Origin: Mucilaginibacter sp. OK268
Lineage (GTDB): Bacteria; Bacteroidota; Bacteroidia; Sphingobacteriales; Sphingobacteriaceae
Assembly (NCBI RefSeq): GCF_900103125.1
Contig: NZ_FNJV01000001.1
Span: 1,054,001-1,118,000, forward strand
DNA length: 64,000 bases
Reading direction: 5' to 3'
Program-made: the position numbers and the translations under genes
The notes under the pieces: model-generated
Told to the model about the DNA's origin: nothing
Database searches by the model: none
Seen by the model: the letters and a program-made list of their open reading frames with translations, nothing else
In this document: positions 45,280-53,200 of the stretch, piece by piece
Numbering within the stretch: position 1 is the first letter of the stretch
Layout of the letters: every line of letters begins with the position of its first letter

Positions 45280-45441
45280 TTAACCGCAATGACAAGCACC
45301 GTCAATACAGGTGCCCGGTTGGTTTACTTCTGCACAATAATGTACACAGGAAGATGGCAAACAGGTAAGCGCCTGGCCGCCTTTTATTTTTTTCATTTCA
45401 TTTTTTGTCAGGCTTGTGCCGAGATTTTTCAATTTTTTCAT
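45280..45441 (-). CDS. Double-glycine-leader peptide with defensin-like (CS-alpha-beta) cysteine pattern
   Basis: A 53-residue precursor. The N-terminal 22 residues form a typical Bacteroidota bacteriocin-like leader rich in Lys/Asn/Leu and ending KKIKGG. The 31-residue core has six cysteines at 27, 32, 36, 45, 50 and 52, that is C-x4-C-x3-C-x8-C-x4-C-x-C. The C-x3-C plus C-x-C pairing is the signature of cysteine-stabilised alpha-beta (defensin/scorpion toxin) folds. Double-glycine leaders are cut by C39-peptidase ABC exporters, so the core is probably secreted. A -7 box and a terminator frame the gene. No exporter or modification enzyme is in this window. It may instead be a modified (rSAM-type) peptide precursor. 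Confidence 0.7.
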   Translation of the reverse strand: MKKLKNLGTSLTKNEMKKIKGGQALTCLPSSCVHYCAEVNQPGTCIDGACHCG

Positions 45442-45474
45442 CGTTTTTAGTTTTTAAAGGTTAAGAATGACACA

Positions 45475-45482
45475 CAAATTTA
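45475..45482 (-). promoter_or_regulatory. -7 box of the cysteine-rich peptide gene
   Basis: On the minus strand TAAATTTG, a perfect TAnnTTTG Bacteroidota -7 element, 34 bases before the ATG. About 20 bases further upstream TTTCG resembles the -33 TTTG element with one change. Confidence 0.6.
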
Positions 45483-45629
45483 CCTTAGAGCCTGCTGCGA
45501 AAGTTCACAGACTTATAGCAGTTCAGATGCAATAAGGTGGTTAACTAATATACGATAACATTAACCAATAATTACAATGAAGGTTTAACTAAAATTATGC
45601 TTTTAACCTTAATTTAGGTCCCCTCAGCG

Positions 45630-45923
45630 GGGGCAGCTATTATCGGGCAAATGGAAGATGCAGATCATTACATTCCTGCTGCGGAACGGTAAGACCCTCT
45701 ATATGGGTTTGCAGAGAGAGTATGTGGCATTTCTTCAAGGGTTTTGTCAAAGGAATTGCAGGAACTGGAATAGCGTGAAATTATTTCCCGTATGGTTATG
45801 GATCCAAAACTCACTTCAGTCGAATATGAATTGACAGCATATGGTAAAACTTTAGAAAGTGTTTTATTCTCCATAGCAAATTGGGTCGCCGTGCACTGTA
45901 AAGATTTATTTCAAAATAAATAA
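45630..45923 (+). pseudogene. HxlR-family regulator pseudogene
   Basis: Fragments of a winged-helix HxlR protein can be read: GKWKMQIITFLLRNGKTL, then (after a frameshift near 45725) GISSRVLSKELQELE, an in-frame TAG at 45771-45773, and VEYELTAYGKTLESVLFSIANWV ending at TAA 45921-45923. An intact HxlR has these three blocks in one frame. After it, 45960-46016 reads like the C-terminus of an outer-membrane barrel (GIALGYRFDIN, stop). The region is decaying accessory DNA. Confidence 0.75.
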
Positions 45924-46016
45924 AGGAGGAGATCAATCACCGGAAAAAAGTTACCAGCTGATTTTGGTTTGTCAGCAACCGGTATTGCATTGGGATATCG
46001 GTTTGATATAAATTGA

Positions 46017-46051
46017 AATGGGGAAGCCGGTTCAAAACTCGCTTCCCCATT
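46017..46051. terminator. Hairpin between the pseudogene region and the NTF2-like gene
   Basis: An 11-bp perfect stem AATGGGGAAGC (46017-46027) / GCTTCCCCATT (46041-46051) with a 13-base loop and short A/T flanks. It probably ended the lost barrel gene and may also serve the minus-strand NTF2-like gene. Confidence 0.6.
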
Positions 46052-46121
46052 AAATAGGATACTACTTAGCCCGGTAATTTATCAGCTACTCAAAAGCAAT
46101 TAAAAGCAACGAATAGGCCTA

Positions 46122-46589
46122 TTACTTCATGGAATTGTTTACTGATTGGCTATCAACAAATTGCTCAAAGCTGGTAATTTTCCCTTCTTTCAATTTCCAG
46201 ACATGTGCTACCCTTGCCTCAAAATATTTACCTGTGGCTTTGTTGGTACCCGTGTAAGTGCCGTAGGCAACTACCTTATCATCGCCGGCAACATAGTCTT
46301 CAGGTGTAAATTTATAATCTATCCATTCGCTGCCTAAGCGGTAAAATACATTTTTGGTAACTTCTTCTAAACCAGTATAAGTGCCTGCATATGGAAAGCC
46401 TTTAGCTTCGGTCCAACTAAAGTTCTCTGCAACATATTTAGCTAGGTTTTTGCCGTTTTCTTCAGAAGTTTTACCCTCGTAGGTGCTCCTTACGATTTCT
46501 AAATTTGTCATTTTGTTTTTATTTAAAGAACAACCTGACGACAGCGCAATAAACATGGCCAGGCTGAACAGGATGGATAATTTTACCAT
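46122..46589 (-). CDS. SnoaL/NTF2-like lipoprotein
   Basis: A 155-residue protein with a lipoprotein signal (lipobox SSGC near residue 20) and a SnoaL-like NTF2-fold domain (EIVRSTYEGKT, GTYTGLEEVTKNVF, VVAYGTYTGTNKATGKYFEARVAHVW, ITSFEQFVDS). These bind small ligands or act as cyclases; no substrate is indicated. Its start overlaps the end of the MBL-fold gene by 7 bases, so the two are co-transcribed. Confidence 0.82.
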   Translation of the reverse strand: MVKLSILFSLAMFIALSSGCSLNKNKMTNLEIVRSTYEGKTSEENGKNLAKYVAENFSWTEAKGFPYAGTYTGLEEVTKNVFYRLGSEWIDYKFTPEDYVAGDDKVVAYGTYTGTNKATGKYFEARVAHVWKLKEGKITSFEQFVDSQSVNNSMK

Positions 46590-47473
46590 TTCATTTCACC
46601 CGTGTTTACTTTGGCTCCTATTTGCAAGGCGATGTCAAAAGTAAGCGCAGGGTATTTTGCTTTTAACGCGGCGATCAGGGTTTCCGAAGTTTTATTGGTT
46701 TTCAAAGTTTCTTCGTAGAACTGGATATAATCTTTTGTATGCTTCACAGCGCTCAGATCGAATTCGCTTTCTGACTTGGCGTGAGCCGGAACTACAATTG
46801 TTGGCTGCAACGCCTTAATTTTGTCTAAAACGCTGATCCATTCTTTACGGGCTTCCGTTGTTTGTGCATCAGCCATCCAAAGATGGAAAGTGGTTCCAAA
46901 TACATTAATACCACCGATCACAGCCTTGATAGACGGTATCCATACAAAAGTTTTAGCCGGAAATTCCTCTAAACCGATGATCTCTAATTTCTGTCCTTCC
47001 AGGTCAATGCTGTTTCCTTTTAGAACCTGTGGTAAAACAACGTTTGAAGTGACTTTATTACCCAATTGCCCGCCCCAAACGTCTAATTTCTTCTGAGCTG
47101 TCGCTTTAATATGCTCTACGGTTGCCGGTGAAGCATAAGCGGTTACTTCCGGGAAATATTTTTTGAATACTTCCAACCCGAAGTAAAAATCAGGGTCGCC
47201 ATAAGAAACATAAATAGCGGTTAATTTTTTACCTGAATTTTTGATTTCCTGGGCTACCTTTTCGGCATCTGCCAGGGTAAACTGTGCGTCGATCAAAACC
47301 GCATCTGTTTTTCCGGATACGATGACCGAAGCTACACCAAAACTATTTTCTGATGCGTTGTAAACCTGTAGTTTTAGATTGTTTGCTTCAATAGTTTTGA
47401 AACTTTGTGCCTGTACGTCCATTTTGAATAAGATTAAGATGATTAAAAATGCTGCTGAAATAGTTGGTTTCAT
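46583..47473 (-). CDS. MBL-fold protein with degenerate metal site
   Basis: A secreted (signal peptide ending near QAQ) metallo-beta-lactamase-fold protein of 296 residues. At the place of the metal motif H-x-H-x-D-H it reads VSYGDPDFYFGL: Y91, D93, D95, F96, so three of the four ligands are changed. A later HAK histidine (PAHAK) is kept. It is probably not a normal hydrolase; it may bind another ligand or use a different metal arrangement. It is followed by the NTF2-like gene (7-base overlap) and preceded 83 bases upstream by a Crp/Fnr regulator. Confidence 0.78.
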   Translation of the reverse strand: MKPTISAAFLIILILFKMDVQAQSFKTIEANNLKLQVYNASENSFGVASVIVSGKTDAVLIDAQFTLADAEKVAQEIKNSGKKLTAIYVSYGDPDFYFGLEVFKKYFPEVTAYASPATVEHIKATAQKKLDVWGGQLGNKVTSNVVLPQVLKGNSIDLEGQKLEIIGLEEFPAKTFVWIPSIKAVIGGINVFGTTFHLWMADAQTTEARKEWISVLDKIKALQPTIVVPAHAKSESEFDLSAVKHTKDYIQFYEETLKTNKTSETLIAALKAKYPALTFDIALQIGAKVNTGEMKW

Positions 47474-47556
47474 TTTTGTTGTTTTTAATGACGATACAAA
47501 GATGCGGTCATCAAAAGCCTGAAAAGGTTGAACAAGTTCAATAAATGAAGTTCAGC

Positions 47557-48138
47557 CTATTTTTTATGGGCGATCTTATTTCTTATTTTGCTCAAAAACT
47601 CGTGACTGATACCAAGGTAAGCAGCTATCTGAAGATTAGAAAGCCGCCTGAAGAGCTGGGGATATCTTTCTATAAACTCCGCATAGCGTTGATCGGCAGT
47701 TTTACCTAAATTATCGATCATTCTTCTTTGGAGGGCGACATGGGTCTTTTGCGTCATTACCCGGAACAACTTCTCTATTTTAGGTAAATTAGCATAAGCA
47801 AACTCCTTGTTTTTTTTTGAAATTAAAAGCACCTCACTATCTTCAATAGCTTCAATAAAAAGCTGTGACGGTCTTTCATTAGTAAAGCTGTCAATATCCG
47901 TGATCCACCAGTTTTCTATAGCAAAATAGAGTATTTGCTCTGCTGCGTTTTTGTCAATATGATAAACCCGGAACATTCCCTTGGTAACAAAGCCTTCAAA
48001 CCTGCAAACTTCGCCCGCTTTTAGAAGTATTTGTTTTTTACTAACGTTTTTCAATTCAAACAATGTCGTAAAGCCGGAAAGCTCCGCCTCAGTAAGATGG
48101 ACATGTTGTTCAATATGATCGCATAACAATTGGTACAT
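47557..48138 (-). CDS. Crp/Fnr-family transcriptional regulator
   Basis: A 193-residue protein with an N-terminal cyclic-nucleotide-binding-like beta-roll (VSKKQILLKAGEVCRFEGFVTKG) and a C-terminal helix-turn-helix (LSNLQIAAYLGISHEFLSKIRNK). No cysteine ligand for FeS or haem is visible. It lies upstream of the MBL/NTF2 pair on the same strand and divergent from the ABM monooxygenase gene, so it may control one or both. Confidence 0.88.
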   Translation of the reverse strand: MYQLLCDHIEQHVHLTEAELSGFTTLFELKNVSKKQILLKAGEVCRFEGFVTKGMFRVYHIDKNAAEQILYFAIENWWITDIDSFTNERPSQLFIEAIEDSEVLLISKKNKEFAYANLPKIEKLFRVMTQKTHVALQRRMIDNLGKTADQRYAEFIERYPQLFRRLSNLQIAAYLGISHEFLSKIRNKIAHKK

Positions 48139-48249
48139 AGTAATGGTAAATTATTAATTCAATTTTGAAGATTTTCGTATAAATAAGCGCTGTTTTGGGC
48201 AATGAGCCGGTTTGCTCCGGCAAGTTACTGATTTGTGCTGATTGAGCAG

Positions 48250-48288
48250 GTTACCATCTGCTTACCCAAAGGTAACTGCTTACTTTTG
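48250..48288 (+). promoter_or_regulatory. Putative promoter with dyad upstream of the ABM gene
   Basis: The -7 box TACTTTTG (48281-48288) fits TAnnTTTG. A dyad GTTACC (48250-48255) / GGTAAC (48271-48276) covers the -33 area and may be an operator, perhaps for the divergent Crp/Fnr protein. It is about 200 bases from the monooxygenase start, so a long leader would result. Confidence 0.4.
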
Positions 48289-48494
48289 TATGGCATAAAG
48301 ACCTAATTTTGACCAGCGGTTAAATGCTCTAAAACAGATCAAATGAATAGTAAAAAAACAAGAATTGCTTATTGTAATGTTGTTAAAACAGGGAACGGTT
48401 TAAAATGAATTTACCCAACAGATAAGAAACTACACTTAATATATTGATCGATGCTGTCATTTATTCCTTTGGTCATATTTTATATACCTTAAAA

Positions 48495-48812
48495 ATGAAA
48501 ACGATAGAAATAGTTTATGTAGCCATGACATGTGCTCCGGAAAACAGCGAAAAGTTTGGAGATCATCTTCAGTATACAGCAGGGGACGTAAGAAAAATGG
48601 AAGGGTGTATTAAATTTGACTGCCTGAATAGTCCGGAAGACACCAATCGCTTTGTAGCTTATTTAGAATTCGGTTGCAGGGTAGGTCTCCAGAGATATAA
48701 ACGTTCGGATGCTGCCGATAATATCAATAAATGGTTGTTCCCCATGCTTACCAGATCTCCAGTGTACAGGCGTTACCAGGCCGTAGTTATTCAAAGTAGC
48801 GATAACCTGTAA
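48495..48812 (+). CDS. ABM-family putative quinol monooxygenase
   Basis: A 105-residue dimeric alpha+beta-barrel (antibiotic biosynthesis monooxygenase) protein: IEIVYVAMTCAPENSEKF, then MEGCIKFDCLNSPEDTNRF and VAYLEF. The ATG at 48495 is used; the longer frame has a TTG start and an N-terminal extension foreign to the family. Members oxidise quinols or similar aromatics, often after stress. Single gene. Confidence 0.78.
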   Translation: MKTIEIVYVAMTCAPENSEKFGDHLQYTAGDVRKMEGCIKFDCLNSPEDTNRFVAYLEFGCRVGLQRYKRSDAADNINKWLFPMLTRSPVYRRYQAVVIQSSDNL

Positions 48813-49025
48813 AGGTTGCTTAAGCTATGAATATGGAATGGTTTGTTCTTTGTTAATTGTATTTTTCTGCTCAATAGGCCGATCTTATGAACAGAGAAGA
48901 GCCGTATTCCAGCCTCATTGTATCCCACGATGATAGCCATTAAGTTTCTCATTTTTTCTATCGTCGTCGGGAGATGTATCCGTTTTCAATTTCAAAACCA
49001 TCATTTCAGTTCCCGTTATAACATA

Positions 49026-49092
49026 TTCAGTATCCGATTCTGTCAACTCGGTCAGTTAAAATAAAATAGACCTTTAAACTGGTACATTTTTG
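49026..49092 (+). promoter_or_regulatory. Duplicated promoter, copy 1 (RND operon)
   Basis: A 67-base block that matches 57728-57794 without gaps. Shared words: TTCAGT at the left end, CGGTCAG (49049-49055) followed by an A-rich tract, and ACATTTTTG at the right end, the last lying 18 bases before the adaptor ATG. GGTC and GACC form a dyad across the A-tract. This is the likely promoter and operator of the efflux operon. Confidence 0.65.
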
Positions 49093-49109
49093 CATCAAAA
49101 GTTTGCAAG

Positions 49110-50201
49110 ATGTACCAGAATTCCATAAAAAAATACTACAAACCAATGCTCTTCATAGGGGTTTCAGCCCTGGTGGTTGTGGGCGTCATGGCTAAGCTAA
49201 GCAGCAATCAGGAAGTTATTAAAAATGAAATTAAACAGGAGCTAAAAACAGTTGATTATGCCGCCCGGGCAACATTAGTAAAAGAGATGAATTTCTCAGA
49301 TGCTTACACCTACCGGGGAACTATTGAAGCAGGAAAAACCATTACCTTAACTGCAGAAACGGACGGTAAAGTTGTTTATTCCGCCATTGAAAAAGGGAAT
49401 GCCGTGGCTAAAGGAGCAACATTGGTTAAGGTAGACAGATCAACACGTTTTTCTTCTTATCAGATCAGTGAGGATACCTATAACAAAGCTAAAAGTGATT
49501 ATGCCAAGCTTAAAGAACTTCAGGATTCAGGTAATGCATCCGGAGTAGAAGTAGAGAACGCAAAGCTACAGATGCAGAATGCCGCTTCTCAATTAAACAT
49601 TAATAAAAAACAGATTGATCAAACCTTAGTATTGGCTCCTGAAAGCGGAACGGTAATCGATAAGAAGATAAACCAGGGTGAGTATGTTACTCCCGGTACA
49701 ACACTGGGCTCCATCGCCTGTTTAAATGAGGTATTGGTTAATGTATTTGTTCAGGAAAATGAAGTTTCCCGGCTTAAAAAGGGAGCCGCGGTAACTGTGA
49801 GGGCTGATGCATATCCTGGAGTAACATTTACCGGCAAGGTATCAGCCATTATACCTGTTGCATCGGCGGCCAAAACATTCCCGGTGGAGATAAAAATTAT
49901 CAACGACAAGCCGCAGAAACTGTTGGCGGGAATGAATGTGTCTGTATTTTTTGGAGATGAAAAACGATCAACAGTATTAGTAATACCCCGCAGCGCCTTA
50001 ACCGGTAATAAAAAGCAGGCTGCCGTCTATCTCATCCACCTGTCCCGCCACCCGGTACTTACACCCATCGTTCTTGGAAAAGAATATGATACTTACCTGG
50101 GCGTATCCAGCGGACTAAAAGCCGGAGATACCGTGATGACATCAGGCCTGCTGAATGTAGAACCCGGCAAAAAGATCCAATGGTTTACGATCCAAAAGTA
50201 A
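49110..50201 (+). CDS. RND efflux periplasmic adaptor (membrane fusion protein)
   Basis: A 363-residue HlyD/AcrA-type adaptor. An N-terminal membrane anchor (residues 13-30) is followed by barrel-sandwich halves (ITLTAETDGKVVYSAIEKGNAVAKGATLV and LVLAPESGTVIDKKINQGEYV) around an alpha-helical hairpin (residues about 115-170) and a beta-barrel with GKVSAIIPVASAAKTFPVEIKI. It couples the fused RND-TolC pump downstream (40 bases) to the periplasm. Confidence 0.93.
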   Translation: MYQNSIKKYYKPMLFIGVSALVVVGVMAKLSSNQEVIKNEIKQELKTVDYAARATLVKEMNFSDAYTYRGTIEAGKTITLTAETDGKVVYSAIEKGNAVAKGATLVKVDRSTRFSSYQISEDTYNKAKSDYAKLKELQDSGNASGVEVENAKLQMQNAASQLNINKKQIDQTLVLAPESGTVIDKKINQGEYVTPGTTLGSIACLNEVLVNVFVQENEVSRLKKGAAVTVRADAYPGVTFTGKVSAIIPVASAAKTFPVEIKIINDKPQKLLAGMNVSVFFGDEKRSTVLVIPRSALTGNKKQAAVYLIHLSRHPVLTPIVLGKEYDTYLGVSSGLKAGDTVMTSGLLNVEPGKKIQWFTIQK

Positions 50202-50241
50202 GCCGGTTAAATAATTTTTAAATCATTCCAAATCTATTTTT

Positions 50242-53200
50242 ATGAGCATCACCGGACTGGCTATTAAAAGGCCGATCTTATTCATCGTATTCTTTCTGAT
50301 CCTGGGTGGTTTGAGTGTCATCAGCTACCAGAATTTAAAATATGAATTGTTGCCCAACCTGGCTACACCAACTATTACTGTGATCACAGCGTACCCCGGC
50401 GCTTCACCCGAAGACGTGGAAAACAGCGTCACCAAAAAAATTGAAGATGCGGTTGCAGGCGTAAGTAAAAGCAAAAAGGTCAATTCTTTATCGGCCGATA
50501 ATCTTTCTGTCGTATCCATTGAATTTATGGCTGATGCCAACCCTGATCAGGCTATGCAGGAAGTACAGCGTACTGTAAATGGTACTTTATCGGATTTTCC
50601 GGAGGGTGTTAAAGCACCCGTATTGGAGAAATTCAATGTGAATGACCTGCCGGTGTTAAAGCTTGCAGTAACTGCAGCCATCACACCAACCGAATTATAT
50701 GATCTTGTTAATAATCGGCTTAAGCCCCGGCTGGCACAGGTAAAAGGTGTTGGCAAAGTGAAGATCCTTGGAGGAACACCCAAAGAGATCAAAGTACTGG
50801 CTAAACAGGATAAACTGATCAGCAACGGATTATCCATAACCGATCTTTATGAAACGATCAGGAAGGCGAATGCTGATTACCCCGTAGGAACGATCAAGGA
50901 TAAGGATGCGCAGTTTGGTGTTAAACTGGGTGGTAAGTTGACAGATACCAACCAGGTAAAAAATTTAAAGATCAAAAACTATCCGGATGGCAGCAGCTTG
51001 AGCGTGAAGGATGTCGCGACGGTAAAGATCAGCCATAAGGACGAAGAGATCAGTAGCCGCCTTAACGGCCAGTCATCAATAGCCTTATTTATAAATAAAC
51101 AATCCGGTGCCAACGCCGCGGAAGTAACAAAAGTTGTAAGGGAAGAATTGCAAAAGATCGAACAGGAATATGCCGGTAAAAAGATCAGATTCAATGTGGC
51201 CCAGGACAGCTCTGAATTTACACTAGAGGCAGCTCATCAGGTATATGACGATTTGGGTATCGCCATACTGTTGGTGGCGCTGGTTATGCTGGTGTTTTTG
51301 CACAGTATCCGCAACTCGCTGATCATTATGGTATCCATCCCGGCCTCCTTGTTCAGTGCATTTATCATGATGTATGCGTTGGACTATTCGCTTAACCTGA
51401 TGACCTTACTGGCGATGAGCCTGGTGATCGGTGTACTGGTAGATGACTCCATCGTGGTGCTGGAGAACATTTACCATCATCTGGAAAAGGGAAAAGATAA
51501 GTGGGATGCCGCGCTGGACGGCCGTAACGAAATTGGCTTTGCGGCATTATCTATTACACTGGTGGATGTCGTAGTATTCCTGCCTATGACGCTGGTGCCG
51601 GGATTGGTGGGTAGTTTGATCAAGGAGTTTTCACTGGTTATTGTTGTGTCAACGTTGTCGAGCCTGATCGTGTCCTTTACCTTGACACCTATGATCGCTT
51701 CCCGATTTGCCAAACTGGAGCATTTAAGTACAAAAACAATCTTTGGCAGGGCGGGCCTCTGGTTTGAAGCCAGGATGCATGATCTTACAGATGGATATGG
51801 CAGGTTGCTAACCTGGGGGCTTAACCACAGAATCGTGATCGGTTTGATAGCAATCACCATTCTCGGTGGTTCTTTAACGCTCCTTACTTCCAATACGGTT
51901 GGAACAGAGTTTCTGCCGACAGCAGACAAAGGTGAACTATCGTTGTTCGTTGACCTGCAGCCAGGCACTAAACTGGCCGAAACTGACTCAACGGTCCGGA
52001 TCATTGAAAATAAACTAAAAACCGTTCCGGAGATTACCAAAGTGTTTTCTAATACGGGGTATCAAAACGATGGTTTTAATGAAAAATACAGTTCGAACCT
52101 GGCAACCATCAATGTGTCGCTAATCCCGTCAACCGAACGGAAGAAAAGCTTGTCGCAACTATCCAGGGATCTGAAGGCATTGTCCATGGAAGTTACGGGT
52201 GTTAAAAGCCGGGTTTCACCCATCGGTTTGTTTGGTGCCAATGAAGCGCCGGTACAGCTGCTGATTACCGGAACGAATCGGGATAGCGTAAATACCGCTG
52301 CATCGATTATCCTTGACCACATTCGTAGTGTCAATGGATTGGTTAGTCCAAGATTATCTTCTGAATCGGGTAAACCTGAAATGAAGCTGGTAGCGGATCG
52401 TGACCAGATGGCCAGACTGGGATTAAACACGGAAGCAGTAGGGGACGCGATGCGGATGGCCGTTTATGGTAATGACCAGCTTAAATTCCGCGATCAGGAT
52501 AAAGAAACCGATACCAGGATACAATTGGATGTCAGCGACCGCAATAAAACGGATCAGTTAATGAAACTCACGTTCATTAATGCGAATAACCAGTTAGTGT
52601 ATTTAAGCCAGTTTGCCAAAGTTGTTCAGCAATCCGGTCCTTCAGGTCTTGAGCGAAGGAATAAGCAACCCAGTATCACTTTGCTGGCGCAGGTTTCCGG
52701 CAGACCGGTAGGCGATGTGGGCGAAGACCTTAAACAGGAAATAGCAAAGCTGAACCTTAGTAAAGATGTCAAAGTTCTATATGAAGGTGATCTGGAGCTT
52801 CAGGATGATTCTTTTACTAACCTGGGCATGGCTTTATTGGTATCCTTTGCTTTGATCTACCTGATCATGGTTACGCTTTATAATAACTGGCTATTCCCCC
52901 TTGTGATCTTGTTTTCTATACCGCTGGCAATTTCTGGGGCCTTGCTGGCACTGGCATTGACCGCCAAATCCATGAATGTATTTTCTATTTTCGGTTTGAT
53001 CATGATGATGGGCTTGGTGGTTAAAAACGGAATCTTGCTGGTAGATAAAACCAACGATCTCTTAAATGATGATACAGGTATTGATCAGGTCAACGAGGCA
53101 TTGGTAGAAGCAGGTAAAGCCAGGTTCAGACCGATACTAATGACTACACTGGCCATGGTGATCGGTATGTTACCACTGGCATTAGCAAGCGGAGCATCCT

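Noticed and set aside
45668..45874. 68-codon minus-strand ORF
   Set aside because: It is the antisense of the HxlR pseudogene blocks and lacks any protein-like features.
48343..48408. 21-codon ORF starting ATGAATAGTAAAAAAAC upstream of the ABM gene
   Set aside because: Too short, with no promoter spacing, leader-peptide or family signature beyond chance.
48813..49025. Gap before the RND operon inspected for a regulator gene
   Set aside because: No frame longer than about 50 codons with plausible composition; only the promoter block at its right end is supported.
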